This document shows positions 41,180 to 50,400 of a DNA stretch of 64,000 nt, in pieces. Made by a program: the position numbers and the translations under genes. Position 1 is the stretch's first letter. Every line of letters starts with the position of its first letter. Below the pieces are notes generated by a model. It searched no databases and was not told the DNA's origin. It saw nothing but the letters and a program-made list of their open reading frames with translations. The DNA is taken from NCBI GenBank assembly GCA_019689635.1, contig JADGHB010000010.1, forward strand, positions 1 to 64,000, given 5' to 3'. Origin of the DNA: Nevskia sp. (lineage in GTDB: Bacteria > Pseudomonadota > Gammaproteobacteria > Nevskiales > Nevskiaceae).

Positions 41180-42461
41180 TCCGCGCGCCGCCGCCGCCCT
41201 GGCCGTCGCCGCGGTCTTGGCGGGCACGAGCCTCGACGACGCGCTGCCGCAGGCGAGCGCCGGGCTCGCGGCGGCGGATCGCGCGCTCGCGCAAGCCATC
41301 GCCTACGGCGTGCTGCGCAACCGCCGCCTCCTGGAGTGGCTCGCCGCGCGCCTGCTGGAACGGCCGCTGAAAAACGAACCGCGCCTTCAGGCTTTGCTCT
41401 TGGGAGGGCTTCATCAATTGCGCGCGATGGGCGTGCCGGATCATGCGGCCGTCGCGGAAACGGTCGCGGCGGCCGCAGCGCTGGGCAAACCCTGGGCCAA
41501 GGGCCTGCTCAACGCCGTGCTGCGCCGCTATCTGCGCGAGCGCTCGACGCTGGAAGCCGCGCTGCCGCCGGATCCCGCGCTGCGCCTGTCCTATCCCGAC
41601 TGGCTCGTCGCGCGCGTGCGGGAAGACTGGCCGTCGAACTGGGAGGCCGTGCTCGCCGCCGGCAACGAACCCGGCCCGCTGACGCTGCGCGTCAATCGCC
41701 GGCAGACCACGCGCGAGGCTTATCGCGACGAACTCGCCGCCGCCGGCATCGCCGCCGAACCCCTGGCGCACGCGCCCGACGCACTGCGCCTGCATGAGCC
41801 GCAGCCGGTGGCCTCGCTGCCGGGCTGGAGTGCGGGCCGCGTCTCGGTGCAGGACGCCGCCGCCCAGCTCGCCGCCGAACTGCTCGACGCGCATCCGGGC
41901 CACCGCGTCCTCGACGCGTGCAGCGCGCCGGGCGGCAAGACGGCCCATCTGCTGGAGCGCACCGAAGCTCTGCAACTGCTGGCGCTGGACCGCGACGCCG
42001 CGCGGCTCGCGCGCGTGGCGGAAAATCTGCACCGGCTCAAACTCCAGGCCGCGCTGCGCGTGGCAGATGCCGCGCAGCCTGCGTCATGGTGGGATGGCGT
42101 GCCGTTCGATCGCATCCTGCTCGACGCGCCCTGCTCCGGCACCGGCGTCATCCGCCGCCATCCCGACATCAAATGGCTGCGCCGCGAAGCCGACCTCGCG
42201 CAGGCCGCGCGCACCCAAGGCCGGCTCCTTAAAGCGCTCTGGCCGCTGCTCGCGCCGGGCGGCGTGCTGCTCTACGCGACCTGCTCGATCCTGCGCGCGG
42301 AGGGCGAGGCGGTGGCGCGCGCGTTCCGCGCGTCCCAGGCGGACGCGGAGGAGCTGCGCATCGAGACACCCTGGGGCGAAGCCCGTGAAATCGGCCGCCG
42401 CCTCGCCCCCGGCGGCGCCTACGACGGCTTCTATTACGCGCGCTTCATCAAAAAACCGTAG
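41154..42461 (+). CDS. rsmB: 16S rRNA m5C967 methyltransferase
   Basis: A 435-residue SAM-dependent rRNA methyltransferase. An N-terminal NusB-like RNA-binding domain (about 8-140) is followed by the Rossmann methyltransferase with VLDACSAPGGKTAHLLE and two catalytic cysteines, in LLDAPCSGTGVIRRHPD and ATCSIL. It ends YYARFIKKP and its TAG stop is the TAG of the adjoining GTAGGAG repeat, so repeat insertion has set the 3-prime end. It overlaps fmt. Confidence 0.96.
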   Translation: MSLADASHNPRAAAALAVAAVLAGTSLDDALPQASAGLAAADRALAQAIAYGVLRNRRLLEWLAARLLERPLKNEPRLQALLLGGLHQLRAMGVPDHAAVAETVAAAAALGKPWAKGLLNAVLRRYLRERSTLEAALPPDPALRLSYPDWLVARVREDWPSNWEAVLAAGNEPGPLTLRVNRRQTTREAYRDELAAAGIAAEPLAHAPDALRLHEPQPVASLPGWSAGRVSVQDAAAQLAAELLDAHPGHRVLDACSAPGGKTAHLLERTEALQLLALDRDAARLARVAENLHRLKLQAALRVADAAQPASWWDGVPFDRILLDAPCSGTGVIRRHPDIKWLRREADLAQAARTQGRLLKALWPLLAPGGVLLYATCSILRAEGEAVARAFRASQADAEELRIETPWGEAREIGRRLAPGGAYDGFYYARFIKKP

Positions 42462-42520
42462 GAGCGGCGTCAGCCGCGACTCGCTTGCCGAAAAAACCTC
42501 GGGGCTCACGCCCCTCCGAC
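42458..42520. repeat. Paired REP-type repeat after rsmB
   Basis: GTAGGAGCGGCGTCAGCCGCGAC is followed about 20 bases on by GGGGCTCACGCCCCTCCGAC, its diverged inverse, with CTCGCTTGCCGAAAAAACCT between. It is one member of a family seen at least five more times in the window. It begins at the rsmB stop codon. Confidence 0.85.
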
Positions 42521-42553
42521 GAAAGTTTGGGGTGCGCCGCCGGCGCGAACGCC

Positions 42554-43909
42554 TCACCGCGTCAGCCAGCCGCGCGCGCGCACCGTCAGCACCGCGTAGG
42601 GAAAGATCCAGAACAGGCCGAACATGGCGAAGTACGAATAGACCACGCCCCACAGGAAACCGAGCGAGCGCTCGCTTCTCAAGAAGTACAGCATGTTGCA
42701 CGCGGACATGAAGCCCACCGCACCGAGCATGCGCGCCAGCGTCCAGGGATCGAAGGCGAGCATGCGCACCAGCAGGAACAGGCTGGCGTAATAGATCGGA
42801 TAGCGCAGATTGGTGACCAGCCGGTCGTAGAGCGCGATCCAGCGCGTGGGCCACGGGCGTTTCCAGACGATCCGCGCGAAGCGCAACTCCTCGCGCACGT
42901 AGCTGCGATCCCAGCGCAGCAGCATCTTGCACAGCTTGCGGTAACGGTCCGGCACGAGCGTACGCACCACCGCGCTGTTCTGATACACGGTGTCGTAACC
43001 GGCTTCCAGCAGGTAGTTGGTCATCGCCCGGTCTTCGCCGATGGTGCAGGTCGCGCCGAGAAAACGCTGCGTTTTCCAGCGCGCGATCAGGGGCCGGATG
43101 GCCGCGGCGCGCAGCGCGGTCAGCGCGCCCGGACAGCAGAACACGTTGCCGAAGGCGGATTCGGCCGAGCGCAGGAAATCGAAGGACAGCACGTAACGCG
43201 CGTGCAGCATGCGCGGGATCAGCCCGCGACGGTTGTACACCAGCACCTTGCCCGCCACCGCGCCGACTTTCGGGTCGCGGAACGGCCCGGCCAGCGCCAG
43301 CAGCGCGCCGCGTTCGATGACGCTGTCGGAGTCCAGCGTCACGATGATCTTGCCGGCGGCATTGGCGAAGCCGAGCGCCAGCGCGGCGCGCTTGCCGAGA
43401 TTGCGCTCGTGGCGCAGCGGCGTGACGAGCTGCGGATAGCGGCGCGCCGCGGCCTGGATGTGCGACCAGGTGTCGTCGCGGCTGCCGTCGTCCACCACCA
43501 GGATTTGCAGGCGCTCCTTGGGATAATCCGCCTCGGCGACGGAGGCGATGGAGCGCAGCACCATCGCGCCTTCGTTGTAGGCCGGGATGACCACCGACAG
43601 GGGCGGCGCCTGGTCGAGCGTCGCCGGTGCGAAGGGGCGGTAGAACATCCACAGGAGGGTACGGAACACCAGCAGCACGGCGCCCATCGTCAGCCACAGC
43701 AGGCTCGGATAGACGAAGAGGCGCAGCTCCTCGTGCTGCCGGACGATGTCGGTGAAGCGCGGCACGAGGGCGGTGAAGTCGTAGGCGAGCACCGCCAGCA
43801 AGGCGACGGCTACGGCGGCGTACAACAGCGCGTCGAACGGATCGACGGCGGCGCGGCCGAAGCGCGCTTCGGGTGCGGCGGCCGCCGGGTCCAGGGCTTC
43901 GTTACTCAT
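42554..43909 (-). CDS. Membrane glycosyltransferase family 2, polysaccharide-synthase type
   Basis: A 451-residue processive-type glycosyltransferase. Two N-terminal membrane helices (ALLYAAVAVALLAVLAYDF and the LLWLTMGAVLLVF region) precede the GT-A domain with VVIPAYNEG, VVDDGSRDDT and the DSD metal motif in TLDSDSV, then GEDRAMTNYLL and LLRWDRSYVRE, the equivalents of the ED and QxxRW motifs. Three or more C-terminal helices close the pore. The layout is that of hyaluronan, chitin and related synthases. The polymer made here cannot be told. It has no operon partner. Confidence 0.88.
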   Translation of the reverse strand: MSNEALDPAAAAPEARFGRAAVDPFDALLYAAVAVALLAVLAYDFTALVPRFTDIVRQHEELRLFVYPSLLWLTMGAVLLVFRTLLWMFYRPFAPATLDQAPPLSVVIPAYNEGAMVLRSIASVAEADYPKERLQILVVDDGSRDDTWSHIQAAARRYPQLVTPLRHERNLGKRAALALGFANAAGKIIVTLDSDSVIERGALLALAGPFRDPKVGAVAGKVLVYNRRGLIPRMLHARYVLSFDFLRSAESAFGNVFCCPGALTALRAAAIRPLIARWKTQRFLGATCTIGEDRAMTNYLLEAGYDTVYQNSAVVRTLVPDRYRKLCKMLLRWDRSYVREELRFARIVWKRPWPTRWIALYDRLVTNLRYPIYYASLFLLVRMLAFDPWTLARMLGAVGFMSACNMLYFLRSERSLGFLWGVVYSYFAMFGLFWIFPYAVLTVRARGWLTR

Positions 43910-44035
43910 TCTTCTTCATTCAGGTTCGCATGCCCGCCTGCCGTAGGCAGGGGAACTACGACAGGAACGGCGGACGATTCGTTCCGTCGTTCAGGTTCGC
44001 GGCGCGGCGGGTCGAACGGGTCGCAGCACGCAAGC

Positions 44036-44070
44036 GGCGACGGTCGGGGCTGACGCCCCTCCTGCGAAGA
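44036..44070. repeat. Half-copy of the REP-type repeat beside corA
   Basis: GGCGACGGTCGGGGCTGACG and CCCCTCCTGCGAAG are the inverse arm of the repeat family described at 42458. It lies just past the corA stop, in the 163-base gap before the glycosyltransferase gene. A separate hairpin (CGCCTGCCGTAGGCAGGGG) is at about 43932. Confidence 0.65.
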
Positions 44071-44072
44071 CC

Positions 44073-45122
44073 TCAGAACAGCCGCCGGCGCTTGAACCAG
44101 ACCAGCATGCCGATGCACACGCCGAACACCGCCGTGAGCGCCAGCGGATAGCCGTAGCGCCACTCCAGCTCCGGCATGAACTTGAAGTTCATGCCCCAGA
44201 TGCCGGTGAGCAGCATGGGCGGCATGAACACCACCGAAACCACGGTGAAGATGCGCATGATCTCGTTGGTGCGGTGGGACAGGCTGGCGAAGTGCAGTTG
44301 CACCGCGGCTTCCAGATCGCGTTGCAGGTCGCCGGCATGGGCGCGCACGCGGCCGACGTGCTCGATCAGATCGCGCACGCGCACCTCGTCCGCCGGCGTC
44401 CAGTCGAAGCAGGAATTGCGCCGCCAGGCGTCGAGCGCTTCCGACTGCGCTTCCGACAGCGATTCCAGCTTGCGCACCTCGCGCCGTCCCACCAGCAGCG
44501 CGCGCCAGTCGCGCATCGGATGCTTGGGATCGAGCAGCTCGTCCTGCAGCCGCGTGAACTCGGCGTCGAGCCGGTCGCGCACCGCGAGGTAGCGGTCGAC
44601 CATCAGGTCGAGGACGAAATGCGCGAGCTGCAAAGGCGTCTGCGGCCAGCGACCGCGCATCGCCGCGAGCCTCTGCTTGGCCAGTTCGAAGCTGGCGCTG
44701 TCCGCGGTGCGCACCGTGACGAGCACGCGCTCGAACAGGAAGAAGGCGGCGCAGCGCGTCTGGATCGGCAGCGGCGCGCTGCCCGGTCCCAGCCCCTCGA
44801 ACACCAGGATGTCGTACTGCGGCGTGCCGTCGAAGATCGAAGGATGGGCGTCGGCCATTGCGTCCTCGACGTGCTCCGGCTCGATGGCCACGCCCAGGAT
44901 CGGTTCGATCCAGCATTCCCAACCCTGCGCCCGACCGCGCTCGAAGTCGATCCACAGCAGACCTTGGTCCGGCACCTGGCCGATGCCGCGCAGCAGCCAG
45001 GGCGGCTGGTTGGGCGCGAAATAATGAATCGTCGCCTGCGGGATCGGACAGTAGGCGCCGGGGCCCAGCGGCATGCCGTCGGGTCCGGTGAGCACCTCGG
45101 CGGATTCGCTGCGGGCCTCCAT
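44073..45122 (-). CDS. corA: CorA-type magnesium/cobalt transporter
   Basis: A 349-residue divalent metal channel. A long soluble alpha/beta and helical N-terminal region precedes two C-terminal membrane helices. The first ends in the signature GMN (LLTGIWGMNFKFMPELEW), and the short positively charged tail FKRRRLF follows the second. The family moves Mg2+ or other divalent ions, and some members (ZntB type) move zinc, which this sequence alone does not exclude. Monocistronic, flanked by repeats. Confidence 0.88.
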   Translation of the reverse strand: MEARSESAEVLTGPDGMPLGPGAYCPIPQATIHYFAPNQPPWLLRGIGQVPDQGLLWIDFERGRAQGWECWIEPILGVAIEPEHVEDAMADAHPSIFDGTPQYDILVFEGLGPGSAPLPIQTRCAAFFLFERVLVTVRTADSASFELAKQRLAAMRGRWPQTPLQLAHFVLDLMVDRYLAVRDRLDAEFTRLQDELLDPKHPMRDWRALLVGRREVRKLESLSEAQSEALDAWRRNSCFDWTPADEVRVRDLIEHVGRVRAHAGDLQRDLEAAVQLHFASLSHRTNEIMRIFTVVSVVFMPPMLLTGIWGMNFKFMPELEWRYGYPLALTAVFGVCIGMLVWFKRRRLF

Positions 45123-45146
45123 GCAAGCCTCGGGACGCGGATGACT

Positions 45147-45578
45147 TTATTGGAAGGCTTGGGCAGGATCCACGTTCTTCAAGCGGGTGAAGAACGTGCG
45201 CAGTGCCTGGTCGAGCGCCGCGCGCGCCTCCTGCGCATCGCCCACGCCATAGCGCTCGACCGTTTCGATCGGCAGATAACCGGCATAGGGATACGGCGGC
45301 GTCTGCGCGTTGAAAGCGCGGCGCAGCTCCACGCGGTGCAGATAGATGTAGTGCTGCGGCGTGCCGGGCGTGGCCTGCGCGCGGGTATAGACGTCAACCT
45401 TGACCTTGGGATCGTCGGGAATGCGCTGGCCGATCTCGGCGGCGAGCTTCTGCGTTTGCGCGCGCAGGCTCGCCTCGTCGATGAGCGGGCTTTCCGATTT
45501 CGCCACGAGGGTAAAGGCCTGGGCCGCGCCCGCCCAGACCAATAGAACCGCGGCGCATCCCCTGCATATCCCGATCAT
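45147..45578 (-). CDS. Small exported protein of unknown function
   Basis: 143 residues with a signal peptide (MIGICRGCAAVLLVWAGAAQA). The mature part reads FTLVAKSESPLIDEASLRAQ and has tyrosines and prolines around YIYLHRVELRRAFN and YPYAGYLPIETV. I recognise no family. It is probably periplasmic. It follows mdh by 30 bases on the same strand and may be co-transcribed. Confidence 0.65.
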   Translation of the reverse strand: MIGICRGCAAVLLVWAGAAQAFTLVAKSESPLIDEASLRAQTQKLAAEIGQRIPDDPKVKVDVYTRAQATPGTPQHYIYLHRVELRRAFNAQTPPYPYAGYLPIETVERYGVGDAQEARAALDQALRTFFTRLKNVDPAQAFQ

Positions 45579-45608
45579 CGACGTCCTCCCGGCCGGCTCC
45601 GGCGCCGG

Positions 45609-46586
45609 CTACTTGAGCAGTTCCTCGATCGCCGCGCGCTCCTCGCGCAGCTCCCGCTCGGTGGCCGCCATGCGCGCGCGCGAGAACTCGTCCACGGACA
45701 GCCCCTGCACGATTTCGTACTGCCCATTCTTGCAGGTGCAGGGATAGCCGTACATCACGCCGGGCTCGATGCCATAGGAGCCGTCGGCCGGCACCGCCAT
45801 GCTCACCCACTTGCCGCCGCTGCCCAGCACCCAGTCGCGCATATGATCGATGGCCGCCGCGGCCGCCGAGGCCGCGCTGGAGGCGCCGCGCGCCTTGATG
45901 ATGGCCGCGCCGCGCTGCTGCACGGTGGGGATGAACTCTTTCTCGATCCACTCCTGGCTCACCAGGGACTTCGCCGGCTTGCCCTTGACCGTGGCGTGCG
46001 AGAGATCCGGGTACTGGGTCGAGCTGTGGTTGCCCCACACGATCAGGCGTTCCACGTCGGTCACCGCCGCGCCCGTTTTGGCGGCGAGCTGGGCGACCGA
46101 ACGGTTGTGGTCCAGCCGCATCATGGCGCTGAACTGCCGGGGATCGAGCTTTTTGGCATTGGCCGAGGCGATCAAGGCGTTGGTGTTGGCCGGATTGCCC
46201 ACCACCAGCACGCGCACCTCGCGGCTGGCTTGCTCGGACAGCGCCTTGCCCTGCACCGAAAAAATGGCCGCGTTGGCCGAGAGCAGATCCTTGCGCTCCA
46301 TGCCCGCGCCGCGCGGCCGCGCGCCGACCAGCAGTGCGTAGTCCGCGCCCTCGAAGGCTTCCTCCGGCCGGTCGGTGGCGACCACGCCGGCGAGCAGGGG
46401 AAAGGCGCAGTCGGACAGCTCCATCACCACGCCCTGCAACGCGCCCATCGCCGGGGTGATCTCCAGCAGTTGCAGGATCACCGGCTGATCCGCTCCCAGC
46501 ATCGCGCCGCTGGCGATGCGGAACACCAGCGAATAGGAAATCTGGCCGGCGGCGCCGGTGACGGCGACACGGACGGGCTTTTTCAT
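45609..46586 (-). CDS. mdh: Malate dehydrogenase
   Basis: A 325-residue NAD-dependent enzyme of the TCA cycle, of the longer cytosolic-like type common in beta- and some gammaproteobacteria. The nucleotide-binding motif is [16 protein letters not shown], the substrate arginine/aspartate segment is [13 protein letters not shown], and the catalytic histidine is in [14 protein letters not shown]. The ATG has GGGAG upstream. The 137 bases upstream hold a GTCGGGC/GCCCGAC hairpin and no gene. Confidence 0.95.
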   Translation of the reverse strand: MKKPVRVAVTGAAGQISYSLVFRIASGAMLGADQPVILQLLEITPAMGALQGVVMELSDCAFPLLAGVVATDRPEEAFEGADYALLVGARPRGAGMERKDLLSANAAIFSVQGKALSEQASREVRVLVVGNPANTNALIASANAKKLDPRQFSAMMRLDHNRSVAQLAAKTGAAVTDVERLIVWGNHSSTQYPDLSHATVKGKPAKSLVSQEWIEKEFIPTVQQRGAAIIKARGASSAASAAAAAIDHMRDWVLGSGGKWVSMAVPADGSYGIEPGVMYGYPCTCKNGQYEIVQGLSVDEFSRARMAATERELREERAAIEELLK

Positions 46587-46723
46587 GGGGGCTCCCGAGT
46601 GGTGTGACTTTCGAGCCGCGAATTATGCCTCAAGCGCCTTGCCGGACGCGCGGCGGCGGGCTGCTTTGCGCAGGTCGGGCTGTGGCCCGACGGCAAGCTT
46701 GCGTTGGCTTGCAGCCCTTCGGT

Positions 46724-47158
46724 TCAGACTTCAAGTAGGGTCAACTCGCTCTTGTCCAGAAGCCTGGCAAAATCGCGGTCGAAAGTGACCAGATGGCCGT
46801 TGCCGACTCTGACTGCCGCGGCGATCCAGGCGTCGGAGACCCAATTTCCGGAAAGATTCCGGTCGCAGCAGAGTCTTCGAAGAACCGGCCATTCACGACC
46901 GAGCGGCGGCATTTCTACACCCGGAATTTGGAGCAGCGCATGCAGCAAGCCGGCTGCGGCGGCCACCGGCGTCGGATGGACGAATACCTTCGGATGGGTC
47001 GCGAGCCGCAGGAAACCGGCAGCGACCATCGGCAGGATTTCCAGCCGGGCGCCCGTCTCGCACGCCGCAACGGCCTGTGTCAGCCACGCGCGAGCTCGTT
47101 TGTGGTGGGGATGATCCGAACGCGACGCGGCCAGCAGGACATTGATGTCCGGCGTCAC
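46724..47158 (-). CDS. Orphan PIN-domain (VapC-type) toxin
   Basis: A 144-residue PIN-domain ribonuclease candidate. The acidic metal site can be placed: aspartate in MTPDINVLLAASR, glutamate-region before GFLRLATHPKVF, aspartate in GNWVSDAWIAAAV and in VTFDRDFARLL. It starts with GTG 47158. No antitoxin-like ORF stands upstream: in the coupled frame only a short arginine-rich tail (RRRRVTRNRSLFDAADS) precedes it without a credible start. The toxin looks intact, so it is either inactive, regulated elsewhere, or the antitoxin is a degraded or unusual gene. Confidence 0.8.
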   Translation of the reverse strand: MTPDINVLLAASRSDHPHHKRARAWLTQAVAACETGARLEILPMVAAGFLRLATHPKVFVHPTPVAAAAGLLHALLQIPGVEMPPLGREWPVLRRLCCDRNLSGNWVSDAWIAAAVRVGNGHLVTFDRDFARLLDKSELTLLEV

Positions 47159-47350
47159 GAGTCGGCCGCGTCGAACAGCGAACGGTTGCGGGTGACGCGC
47201 CTGCGGCGCTGGCCCGCCCTGCTGCTCCGATTCTCGATCCCGCGTGACCCGCCGGCGCAGTTCCGGTCGATGTCATTGCAAGGCGTGCGACGGTTTCACG
47301 GCGGCGGTCCTTGCCATTTCATCGGCGCCATCCAGCGCGAAGCTGCGCCA

Positions 47351-47380
47351 AAAGAAAAGGGGGCGGCTTGCGCCGCCCCC
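47351..47380 (-). terminator. Intrinsic terminator of the large lipoprotein gene
   Basis: On the minus strand GGGGGCGGC and GCCGCCCCC form a nine-base stem with a four-base loop, followed by a TTTTCTTT tract. It lies 25 bases past the stop of the lipoprotein gene. The remaining 190 bases up to the PIN gene hold no convincing feature. Confidence 0.92.
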
Positions 47381-47404
47381 TGAAGTGAAGCTTGTGGTTA
47401 GAGC

Positions 47405-50400
47405 TTACGGAGCCACCGCGTCCAGCTGCTCGAACGGCAGCTGCGGGTTGACGCCGTCGGTGTACACAACCACGCCAGAGCTCTTCAAGTTCGCGCTGTT
47501 GTAGCCACTCACGCTGAAGCTACCCACCAGCAACTGGCTGGAGATGGTCTTGTGGGAACCGGCCGCCGCGTTTCCACCTGCAACTGCGAGTCGGAACTTG
47601 TCGCCGGAGCCGATCGCCTCCACTGGCCAGTTGACGATGAAGCCCTGCATCCGCGCGACATCGCTCGGCGTGAAGTTTCCGGCTGTAGCGCAATCGGCAC
47701 ACGTGCCGCCCACGCCGCTGGCGGTGATGATCGCGCCCGTGCTGTCCACCGGGTTGCACGAGGCCGGCGAGCTAACGAAGGCGTTAGCCGTCGTGTCGTG
47801 CTCGAACTTCGTGACACAGAAGGCGTTCAGGTCGCTTTGCGTCAAGCCGGTATGTGCGGTGTTATCCGTATCCGCGCGATCGCCGTCGAAGTCGGACGTG
47901 GTGTCGCCATCCAGCCCACCCACAAACACCGGATGGGTGTAGATGACGGTGCACGACCAGGCCTGCGGGCTACCCACACTGCTGAAGTTCGTGCACTTCG
48001 GCGGGTTGTAGCTGGTCTGCACCGCGAACGGTCCGACGATGTCGGCTGCGGCGAACACGGGACCGCCGATGCCGAAGTTTTGGCTCGTCACCGGATCGAC
48101 CAGGCCCGCCCAGCCCAGCCAGGTGTTGCCGGCCGCATCCGAGACGTTGCCGTAGAGCACGAAGCCGTGATCCGGCGTGGCCTGGATGTTGGCCGAAGCC
48201 AGTACGGTCAGCGTGCCCAGGTTAGCCGCGGTGTAGGCGCTCTCCGCGTAGGCCAGAGCCACCAAGGCCGGGTTCGTGTCGACATCCGGACCGTGGAAGC
48301 AGGTCGAGGTCGGCGGAGCGGACCAGGCGATGTTGACGCGCGGCACGGTCAGCGTCTTGCCATCCGAGCTCAACGTCGCCGGGTTGGACGGGTCGGTCAG
48401 CGCGGTGGTCAGGCTGCCCAGAGTCGTGCACTCCATCACGATGGCGGGCGTACCCGACTGCGCGGGATCGATCGCCTCGTTGAATTGGAACACCACGTTG
48501 GTGCCGTCGAAGAACGCGCGCGTCATCACCGGCGGCATGACGTCTTCCAGCGCGACGTAGGCGCGCGTGGCGGCATCCGCCACCACGCCGTTGGCGTCGG
48601 TCAGACCGGTCAGGTCGAGGAAGACGCCGTTCTGCGCGTCGGTCTGCAGATCGAACACGTTGGAGACGTGGACCGTGTACAGATTGATAAGAGTGCCGTC
48701 CTCGTCCACCGTGTCGTTGATCACGCCCGGGCTGGAGAACACGCTGGTCAGGGTACCCGTACCGGTCAGCGCCACCGGAGTCGGCTGGGTCGCCGTGGTG
48801 GACAGCGGTTCGGACACCGCGATGCCGATAATGGCCGGCGTATGGCTGATGAAAGCCGCAGCGCCCGTGGCATCGGACAGCGACAAGTGCAGCGCCGGGC
48901 TGAAGAAGAAGCTGTCCGGATCGCCGTTGCTGTCCGCGCAGATAACGCCGCAGAACGGGTCGGCCTGCTTATATCCGGCCCGCAGCACGGCCTTGTTGGA
49001 CTTGCCCTCGATCTCGTCTGCACCGCGCCACTCGTCGCTGCTATAGCCACCGAGATAGGGACCGCTGGGACCCAGGGTCGAGTCGTTGACGTCCGCGGTC
49101 TGCGGGGTGATGAACAGCTTCGGCGTGCCTGCGTGCAGGGAAGAACCCGGAATGACCGCCGTGCCACCGCCACCCACGCCGGAACCCGGCGCCGCAGCGG
49201 CGATCGCATCGGCCGTCACACCCTGCACCACCGTGGTCGGCGGCACGTGATCCACCAACTGCAAGGTCGCCACCGCATTCGGGTCCACGATGTCGCCCAC
49301 ACCGTCACCGTTGATGTCGCCGCGCGGGATGATGTTGACGAAGTCACCCGGCCGCACGCCGCCGATGCGCAGATCCATCACGCCTTCGGCGCTGGGCTTG
49401 ATCACGACCTCGCTCGTGCTGCCGTCGCCGAACGGCGGGGACAGAGTAATGCAGGACACGGTGTGCGTATTGCTGTTCTCGCCGGCGATGGTGCCCGGGA
49501 AGCCGAAGAAGCTGGTGCAGGACGGATCGGTGAGCACCGCGCCGCCGTTGAGCACCGTGTCTCCGCGGGTGACGGCCACCACGTAGTCGGTCGCGCCCGA
49601 GGTGTTGAAGGTCACACGGGCCTGGTTGACGAACACGCTGGTGCCGAAACCCAGAGTGGTGGACAGGTCGCCGAGGGCATCGACGGTCGGGGAGATGAAG
49701 CTGCCGAAACCGCCGAGGCCAACGCCGGCGTCATCTTGGTTCAACTGGCAGATGTTGCCGCCGTCGCAGATGTCGGTTCCGTTGGGGTCGACGTCCGCCG
49801 CCGTGGTGCTGACGAAGGCATCGCTGGAGGCGAACAGCGGATCCGACGAACTCTGCACCGGGGTCGTCACCTGCTGCAGATTGGTCACCGCCGTCAGGTT
49901 GGTATTGGACGGCAACGGGGTCTGGAGGGTGAGGATCACGTCGTTGGTGACCAGGCTGTCGAAGCCCACCCCCAAGCCGCTGGTCAGGAAGTTGCCCGCC
50001 AGGTCGGTGAACGAACCCACCGGCAGATAAATACAGATCTGCTTGCCCGCAGGCAGCGGATTGGTGGTGTCGATGTTCAACTGCGTGCTGCTGGCGAAGG
50101 TCGCCGTCGATGGCAGCAGGGTCTCGGTATCCGAGCTGCCGCAGGCGCCCGCGCCGATGGTGCGCGCAGTGACCTGCACGCTGCTGGCGGCGCTGGTGGG
50201 GCTCAGGGCCTCGTCGAAGAAGACCTGGATATCGTTCGCGCCCTGACCGGTGGTCGCGGTGGTCAGCATGCCGGGCGAGCCGGACTCAAGGCAACCGTCG
50301 CCGCCGCAGGGAATCGGCGGGTTGCCGACCGGCGTGTGGAGCGGCGGATTGGTGACGCCCGCGACGCGGTACACGAAGGGCGGCACGGTATCGCCGACAT

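Noticed and set aside
47159-47340. A possible antitoxin ORF upstream of the PIN toxin
   Set aside because: I read all three minus-strand frames. None combines a credible start, ribosome binding site and antitoxin-like sequence; the frame that ends at the toxin start carries only RRRRVTRNRSLFDAADS at its end.
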